DNA of 64,000 nt, from positions 63,778,756 to 63,842,755 of the forward strand of contig CM060731.1 in the NCBI GenBank assembly GCA_030704615.1, in the 5' to 3' direction. Source of the stretch: Takakia lepidozioides (lineage: Eukaryota; Streptophyta; Takakiopsida; Takakiales; Takakiaceae). The translations under genes and the position numbers were made by a program. Shown here piece by piece: positions 57,090 to 64,000 of the stretch; the first letter of the stretch is position 1; each line of letters begins with the position of its first letter. Under the pieces are notes generated by a model. The model had not been told where the DNA came from and made no database searches. It was given only the letters and a program-made list of their open reading frames with translations.

Positions 57090-57460
57090 TTCAGAGAGCC
57101 TAGGTTAGCCTGTGCCGTTGGCCCAAGTGTCCAATGTCATCCAAGTAAGTTTTTTTTCCACAGAGCCCACGACCAGATTTGAACCGGAGACCTTTCCCTT
57201 GATATCTCTCCCGTCGAGGCTCCAACCATTGTCCCAGGAATGTCCACTTTGCCATTTTTGCTATTTTTTGTGAATTTCCAGCCTGCAAAAGTACTTGGAA
57301 TTCCGTATCTCCCACAGGCAGGTCCAAAAATCATGAGACCAAGCCCATGCACCCCTCCTCGTCAAGGGCTTTCCAACGGTACCAAGCACCGGGGCTGGTG
57401 CCTTGCGGTTTGGGACATCTCAACGTGACAAAACAAAACAAAACAAAACAAACGTCTAGC
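57090..57460 (-). repeat. tRNA-derived SINE-like repeat, second set
   Basis: The minus strand has a T-arm-like CCGGTTCAAATCTGG preceded by a GGTTGGAGCCTCGACGG A-box-like segment. The same unit recurs at 57840-58080, 58320-58450 and 58470-58760, and at 5109-5480. Most copies end in an (A)AAAC-rich stretch. Confidence 0.55.
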
Positions 57461-59039
57461 TTCATAGATAGACTAGGGTAGTATGTATCCCAGTGCGGAC
57501 TCTCCTATGTCGAGGCCCAAGTGCGACCTCTAGTGTAGCCTATGCCGTCGGCCCATGTGTGACGAATTGAAATCTAAGACCAAGTGCAATTTCCTATGTA
57601 TCTACGTGCGTCTCCTATGTCGAGGCCCATCTAAGCCCAAGTGGAATCTTCTATTCATCTATCTAAGTGCATCTCCCATGTAGAGGCCCAAGTGTCTAGT
57701 GGATCATCTTAACGCAAGTGCAATCTCCTAAGTATCCAAGTACGTCTCCCATGTCTAGGGTGGTCTGCGCCGTTGGCCCAAGTGTCCAATGTCATCTAAG
57801 TCCAAGTGCATCAATATATGAAGCAAGCCATATCTAATCAATTTTTTTTTTCAGAGAGCCTACGACCAGATTTGAACTGGAGACCTTTCCCTTGATATCT
57901 CTCCCGTCGAGGCTCCAACCATTGGAATGCCCACTTTGCCATTTTTGCTATTTTTTGTGAATTTCCAGCGACCAAAAGTACTTGGAATTCCACATCTCCC
58001 TCAACGCTTGTCAAAAAATCATGATACCAAGCCGATGCACCCCTCCTCGTCCATGGCTTTCCCTTTATATCTCCAAGTGCTATCCCCTATATATCCAAGT
58101 ATGTCTCCTATGTCGAGGCTTAAATGCAACCTCTAGGATAGCTTGTGTCATTGGCCCAAATGCCTTAGTGTCATCTAAGCCCAAGTGCAAGATCTCATAT
58201 GTATCCTACTGCGTCTCCTAAGTGAGGCCCAAGTGCGACCTCTCTAGGGTAGCCTGTGCCGTTGGCCCAAGTGTCCACTGTCATCTAAGTCTAATGATTT
58301 AGCTATATCTAATCATTTTTTTTTTCCACATAGCCTACGATCAGATTTGAACCGGAGACCTCTCCCTTGTTGTATCTCACGTCAAGGCTCCAACCATTCT
58401 CCAAGGAATGCCCACTTTGCTATTTTTCTCGAATTTCCAACACACCCAATGTCATCTAGGTAAGTTTTTTTCCACAGAGCCTACCACCAGATTTGAACCG
58501 GAGACCTTTCCCTTGATATCTCTCCCATCGAGCTCCAACCATTGTCCAAGAATGCCCACTTTGCCATTTTTGCTATTTTTTGTAAATTTCCAGCGACCAA
58601 AAGTACTTGGAATGTCACCTCTCCCTCACCGCTTGTCCAAAAATCATGAGACCAAGCGTGCACCCCTCCTCATCTAGGGCTTTCCAACGCAAGGACCCGC
58701 GCTGGGGCCGCGGTTTGGGAGATCTCAGCGACGCCACAAAACAAAACAAACATCTCGCTTCATATATTGATATACATATATGTGTTTATTGGCTCCTCCC
58801 TATAAGGGAGAGACCACGCATTGGTGCCAAAAATGAGTAAGATCCCGATATACCTCCACTAGATAATACCTACATGAAGCACATAACCCTCCCCCACTTA
58901 AATGCTAACTTGAATGTACCTTGATTGGATAAGATCCATAGATGAATCTTACATATATAGATATTCATAAATAGAGACCCATAAATAAACGGTATATAGC
59001 ATATATGGATAGACATATAGTATCTATATTTCCCTGTGT

Positions 59040-59660
59040 TTCTACGTATCTACCTCTGCCTGCTCAGCTGCACCGTGGTGGTTTTCACAGACCAATCCGA
59101 CGTTACTTGACGACACACACAAGCAACACACACAAGAGGTCCTTTTGGGTTGATGGTAGATCAAATCCTCCATGGGTCATGACACAAGGTCAAGGACAAT
59201 GTGGTGAGGCACCTTCTTCTTCAACCTATTTCAGCCTGTTTTGCCCTCTCATCAGACTCGGCCCTGAGATACATATCAAATTTTGTAAGTAGCTCGTTGA
59301 GTGGATCTGTGGTGGTTAGATTCGACCCTGAGATGCATATCGAATTCTGTAAGTAGCTCGTTGGGTGGATCTGTGGTGGTTAGAGCGGGCCGTGTTTCTA
59401 TCTCTGCCCGCTCAGGTGGTTCTCCCAGACCAATCCGACATTACTTGACTACAGACACAAGCAGCACACACAAGAGATCATCTTGGGTTCTTGGTCAGTC
59501 AAATCCTCCATGGGTCATGACACAAGGTTGAGGACAATGTGGTGAGACACCTTCTTCTTCGACCTATTTCAGCTTGTTTTGCCCTCTCATCAGACTCGGG
59601 CCTGAATGTGCATATCGAATTCTGTAAGTAGCTCGTTGGGTGGATCTGTGGTGGTTTGGA
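59040..59660. repeat. direct repeat of ~310 bp, two copies
   Basis: 59045-59345 and 59390-59660 share 'agaccaatccgacgttactt', 'caaatcctccatgggtcatg', 'acaatgtggtgaggcacctt' and 'ctcatcagactcgg'. Diverged relatives lie at 61.13-61.29 and 61.68-61.86 kb and, inverted, at 29.5-29.7 kb. They surround PDF-motif pieces, so they may be intron or UTR parts of duplicated gene fragments. Confidence 0.7.
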
Positions 59661-60788
59661 GTGACTTTGACAAGTTGCTGCCGATGTGGCATCAAGAAAG
59701 TACCCAAAAACAGATAATAGAGATTTGCAGTATCTGTGTGAAATGGTCAGGTAGTTTATGTTGATGGTGGTCTCCAGTTTGCATCCTTTGTCAAACAAGG
59801 GTGCATGTCCATAAATGGAAAATGGTGAGTGTGGGGGGTGAGGAGGTGGCTGTGAAGGTGTGGAGTGTTGTCCTCTGTTCTGTTAAGATGAGGTATGAAG
59901 TTCGTGAAAGAGAGACTGCTTGCAGGTTTGTTGTTCAACTCTTGTTTTTCTTATTGCAGGAAGCTTTGTGGAGGGATGAAGGCCGGAGTTACCAGTCAGA
60001 TAATGATCAGTTGTTTGAGAGGTGGCAATCCAGGGAAGAAATAGATAGGCTAGGTCAGGATGGCCCCCGAATACTTGGAGACAAATGCAACACGACCACC
60101 ACAAGGAAATAAAGTAAGATAAGATGCGATGTCATTTTGAAGGTTGATGTCGAGATCAGGAGCGTCTGGAATGGTGCTTTTACAAGAGAATGTGTTTATT
60201 TGGGAACATGTTTCAAACTGATGAAATGTCAATAGTGGGTTTCAACCAAAAGTCACATTCTTTGCCTTCATTGCTAGCCTTGGTGGACCTATGCAGTGAG
60301 TTGTAACAGCATTGCCAAAACCACCTTGTTCTAGTTGTACGGCATTTCACACTTATGACCACATGGTGGGTGGGTGGATGGGCGGGTGCATATAAACACT
60401 ACATGGGACTGGTGTGATATGAGTTGGGCATTGACCCAGAATTAGCCATTGGGAGCCCAGCGGCTTAACCAGGGTGTCTGCTCTGTTGGGCAGACTACAG
60501 GAGCAATTTGCGGACAGATGGGAAGGAAATGCTGAAGCATTGAAGAGGTATCAGCTCTGGAACCTCTGAACTGAGATGTGTTCATTAATGTTAATGTCAG
60601 AAGATGCAAGGAAGTGAACATGCAAGAGACAGGGTCTAGGCTCAGAAACAAAGTGAGAAAATCGCAATCCCTGCAAATGCTGACTATGTGGTATCTTGGC
60701 ATGGTTTTCGTAGGTCATACACCTTCCTGCTACATTACCATTTATCTAAAATTTCTCTTGTTTAATTTTACATCAAAGCTTTTACTCA
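59661..60788 (+). other. gene-poor stretch with one exon-like segment
   Basis: At 59960-60110 a strong pyrimidine tract and CAG acceptor are followed by EALWRDEGRSYQSDNDQLFE and RWQSREEIDRLGQDGPRILG to a stop. This could be a terminal exon of a gene whose other exons I cannot find. Nothing else was recognised. Confidence 0.3.
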
Positions 60789-61931
60789 GCTTTGGAATGA
60801 ACGTTTTTCCAACCCCAGTCAATGGTGGGACAATGGAGGCAAAAAGGTGCATGCCTGTTGGATTACAGAAAAGTTGATGCAATTTAGAATTGGACTCTAC
60901 TGTAATAAGTAGGGTTGGGGTGTTTGCTGGAAGAACTTCACGTTGTGCTGAAGGAGCGGGGATAGAGTGTGGGTCCAGATTCATCCAAGAGGGCCGGATT
61001 TGAAGCTCCAAATTATCTATGATTCCTTGTGGAAGGATAGCTACAAGAAACCTACATGGGTAGATGTGTCAACTGGAAGCCACAGCAGCAACGGCACAAT
61101 TGATAGGCACTGCTACTTAAGGCACCTTCTTCAACACATTTCACCCTTGTTTCCCCTCTTATCAGAGTCGGCCTTAAATTTTCATGTTGAATTCTGCAAG
61201 TTAGCTGGTTGAGTGAATCTTTGATAGTTTGGAGTGATTTTGACATCATACTGCCAATGTGACATCAGGAAAGTATCCAAAAACAGGTAACAGAGACGAG
61301 GAGAAGCTGTGGAATGAATACTTTTCTGACCCCAGTCAATGGTGGGACAACCGAGGCAAAAAGGTGAATGCCTGTTGGAAGGAATGCAAGTAGCATAGGA
61401 ACTAGTGTGATAAGTAGGGTTTGGGTGTTTCCTAGAAAAAATCTAGCCTGTCATTGTCAACTGCTAGCAGCAAGGCAAGGATGTATGCATGATTTGTGCA
61501 GAGGCATTGATAGCTGAAGATAAAGGGATAGAGTGTGGGTCCCAATTCATCCAAGAGGGCCAGATTTCAAGCACTAGATTACCTATGAATCCCTGTGGAT
61601 CAATCGCTACAAAGAAACCTGCATGGGTAGATGGTCAACTGGAAGCCACAACAGCAGCGGCACAATTGATAAAATCAGGCACTGCTAATGAAGACACCTT
61701 ATTCAACACATTTGACCTTGTTTTTCCCTCTTATCAGAATCGGCCTAAATTTCCATGTTGAATTCTTCAAGTTAGCTGGTTGAGTGAATCTAGTTTGGAG
61801 TGACTTTGACATGATACTGCCAATGTGACAACAGGAAAATATTAAAAAAAGGTAACAAAATTGAGGAGAAGCCGTGGAATGAATACTTTTCTGACCCCAG
61901 TCAATGGTGGGACAACCCAGGCAAAAAGGTG
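60789..61931 (+). pseudogene. three copies of an OSB-like PDF-motif exon
   Basis: 60789-60849, 61301-61366 and 61862-61931 encode LWNERFSNPSQWWDN, EKLWNEYFSDPSQWWDNRGK and a third variant. This matches the first half of the PDF motif of plant organellar single-stranded DNA-binding (OSB) proteins (LW...F..P..WWDNR). Each copy sits in a larger repeat of ~510-560 bp. The second half of the motif (PDFKHK) is missing from all copies, so none is functional. The third copy runs into a PPR fragment. Confidence 0.65.
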
Positions 61932-61944
61932 AATGCCCGTCAGA

Positions 61945-62190
61945 TTACCAGATGTCATTCTGAACACTGCCCTGGTGGACATGTATGCCAAATGTGGGGG
62001 CATCGAGGATGCAAAGGAAGTGTTCAACACTATGCAGGCTGAACAAGATGTGGTGTCGTGGAGTGCGATGCTTGCAGGGTATGCAGAGCAGGAGCGCGAA
62101 ATGGAGGCTTTAGAGACCCATGAGCAAATGATGGGGGGAAGGGGTGAAGCCCAACCTCATAACGTTTGTATGCGTTTGCAATGCTGAGAG
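61945..62190 (+). pseudogene. PPR protein fragment
   Basis: DVILNTALVDMYAKCGGIED, AKEVFNTMQAEQDVVSWSAM and LAGYAEQ make about one and a half P/L/S-type PPR motifs, the plant organelle RNA-binding repeat. A one-base lesion near 62135 shifts the frame; after it GVKPNLITFVCVCNA continues the repeat. There is no start codon, targeting peptide or further motif, so it is a fragment. It is related to the minus-strand copy at 28.3-28.6 kb. Confidence 0.8.
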
Positions 62191-63417
62191 CCATGGTGGC
62201 TCCCCTGACTGCATTGTAAGTGTTGCAACTGTTCGACTCTCTTCCATTTGTTTCTCAAGTGTCCATCTTTTGTCATCATAAAACAGTCTGGACTTGCCAG
62301 GTTACTGAAGCTACCCTTCATTACGACTTATGAGTACATTCTCTCTTCCTCTCTTGTATCTTACTTTACATTGTCCAGGGTATTCTCTCTGAATACAGGA
62401 AGTTGCAAGTGATTGGAGCACAAGGTAGGGCTTATGTATGTAGTCCCCAATGGTTGATGTCATGGTTGATGTCATGAAGCCAATGCATATCATTTAGACA
62501 AGATTTTCTGTGATCTGATCCAACAAGTGGATGTGCGCAGCTTGAAATCTTAAGAACGTTCCCTGGGACTCTATTTTAGTATCTATTTCAGTATTTCAAA
62601 ATTTCAATCAAGATTTTCAGTATTTCAGCGAGTTTTTTAGCAAGTATTTCAGTTTTTCAGCAAGTTTTTCAGTATTTCAGCGAGTTTTCAGGTATTTCAG
62701 TATTTCAGCCAGTTTGTCAGCAAGTATATTGATATTTCAGCCAGTTCTTCAACAAGTATTTTAATATTTCAATGAGTATTTCAACAATCATTTCAATATT
62801 TTAATAACTAGTAAATTGGAAGATCACTTTTGTAATATCATACATCAATATTTAATTCACACATCAATAAAGTTGTGCCAGGACCTATGTCCCCGAATTT
62901 ATAAATAAATCAATCAATCAATTTTCCTCTTATGCAGAACATGTTTGACATATAATTCGAATATAAAGTAAACAGCCAACGTCCTTACAAAAAAGATTAA
63001 AATAAAATAAAATCGAATATGTGATATGCAATATGGTATATTTCAATATAATATTTTTAGGGAAATTTTCAACTTAAGAGTTGTAGGGTGGAGCCATTAC
63101 GCGACTAGCCGCTTGTTTTACTCCATTTCTACCACATTACTCTACAAAAGATATATTGTACGTGAAATATTACAACCCTAATTTTGTCCATGAAACAGTG
63201 TCACACCCCGGAATTCATGAGAGATATTACGAAGAAGAATGAAAGAAGAGTACGGCACAATATCCGACAAATAATCTACAACGGATTGCCGTTGATTGTG
63301 CATGGTGGTCCGCCACATGTGGCCCAGGTAGGGTACGTGTGCTACGGTGCTCTGCTCATCATATGAGTATAGGACACCCTAATGCCCTGACCTAATTTTC
63401 GCTTTCTTAAAATCAAG
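62191..63417. other. gene-free stretch with a tandem repeat
   Basis: 62565-62800 is a degenerate tandem repeat based on 'agtatttcagcgagtttttc'. The rest is AT-rich with no recognisable gene. Confidence 0.5.
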
Positions 63418-63583
63418 CGTAGCTCAGCTGCTGGTAAGTGCACAGTGTGTCACCTCCGTGTTTGGGGGTTCGCCCCCCTGCCCTGCCCTGTCCATGTGTG
63501 GATGGTTCCTGACGGTATGTCTGGCTGTTGATCGTCCTGTAGGTCTCATGGCTCCCAGGTTTCCTCTTAAATTTAAAAAAAAT
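63418..63583 (+). mobile_element. tRNA-derived SINE with target-site duplication
   Basis: The 166-bp unit starts CGTAGCTCAGCTGCTGG (A-box) and contains GGGGGTTCGCCCCCC (B-box in a strong T-arm-like hairpin). It ends in a T/A-rich tail. AAAATCAAG flanks it on both sides (63409-63417 and 63584-63592), the expected product of LINE-driven insertion. It is short and well preserved, so probably fairly recent. Confidence 0.75.
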
Positions 63584-64000
63584 AAAATCAAGTCCCAGAC
63601 AGGAATTTTTACACGTTTTTTCCTCGGGCAGAGGGCTGTAATCGCAGATGACGGAATTCTGCCCCAGGTCAGCTATCCGCAAGGTCTTTACAACAGGTAA
63701 AATCCTGGCCCTGGGTCTTTCCTGGATTTTATGCCCCTTCCCTCGAACTCCGCCCTGGTGAGAGGCGCCTCAAAGTCCTGGGGCCAGGACTTGACCTAAC
63801 ACAAAAAGGCCGTAGACAAATATATCTCCATAAGTTCTTATTATGCAGTTGAGCAACACTTAGCAGCATTGGACTTGGTATATATATATGCGGACAATAT
63901 TCCCACAACAACAAGAAATGTGCCAAGCTGGGATTTGAGCCCCATTGGCAGTGCGGACGCTATCCATCTAGGCAAGGCAACCCATTGGAAAGTTAGCCAT
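63584..64000. other. gene-free end of window with a tRNA-like piece
   Basis: At about 63918-63985 the minus strand reads CCTAGATGGATAGCG and GGGGCTCAAATCCC, resembling the A- and B-boxes of a tRNA. A full cloverleaf could not be drawn. Nothing else was recognised. Confidence 0.3.

Larger units (their letters stand above)
55880..58320. repeat. degenerate satellite-like block ('CCCAAGTGCGACCTCTAGGG' family)
   Basis: Units of roughly 110-200 bp repeat the phrases 'gaggcccaagtgcgacctct', 'agggtagcctgtgccgttgg', 'cccaagtgtccaatgtcat' and 'ctaagtccaagtgcaat' with many variants. Single copies also occur at 5010-5110 and, inverted, in TRCF intron 1. The tRNA-related SINE-like repeat is interleaved. 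Open frames inside are repeat artefacts. Confidence 0.75.

Overview
The window is nuclear DNA of a land plant. Two intron-containing plant genes can be rebuilt exon by exon: a B12D/MLRQ-like mitochondrial complex I protein (minus strand, 1.2-2.2 kb) and a chloroplast-type transcription-repair coupling factor/Mfd helicase (plus strand, 43.5-53.2 kb, 15 exons with GT-AG borders and consistent phase). There are also pieces of plant-type PPR genes, OSB-like PDF motifs, a LysM-receptor-kinase-like exon, a plant LINE, a chromovirus and a tRNA-derived SINE. The repeat load and scattered gene fragments would suit a large genome such as that of a fern, lycophyte or other early-diverging land plant, but the sequence does not settle the species.

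Layout. 0-2.4 kb: B12D-like gene. 2.4-9.3 kb: old repeats, including a ~70-bp tandem array and a 1.6-kb unit present twice. 9.3-26.4 kb: a nest. A minus-strand Ty3/gypsy-like element (E3; 5' end at 26418, truncated at ~9305) was split by a plus-strand relative (E1, 9948-21730) with a 4-5 bp target duplication (TCCC/ATCCC). 27.0-30.0 kb: fragments of the same element family, a tandem repeat and PPR/PDF-motif debris. 30.0-41.8 kb: a second plus-strand relative (E2), whose RT gene was split exactly at the YIDD active site by a minus-strand chromodomain gypsy element (E4, 32309-38696, GGTGC duplication). 41.8-43.1 kb: LINE 3' end. 43.5-53.2 kb: TRCF gene. 53.2-64 kb: repeats (a degenerate satellite-like block at 55.9-58.8 kb, tRNA-like sequences, repeated PDF motifs joined to a PPR fragment, and a SINE with its own target duplication).

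The most unusual system is the E1/E2/E3 family. Its polyprotein order is gag with two zinc knuckles, aspartic protease, DNMT3-like cytosine-5 DNA methyltransferase, reverse transcriptase/RNase H, DDE integrase, PHD finger. It therefore carries a DNA-methylation writer and a possible histone reader in one mobile element. Its ends do not form ordinary LTRs. E1 has A at its left end and B-A-B at its right end, i.e. split direct repeats (A1 ... B1-A2-B2) like those of PAT/Ngaro-type DIRS elements, yet it has a DDE integrase and a short target duplication. The 340-bp A repeat contains hairpins whose pairing is kept between two diverged subfamilies although the bases differ.

All copies here are broken. 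Small indels far outnumber substitutions between the E1 repeats, so some frameshifts may be uncorrected assembly errors rather than true decay.
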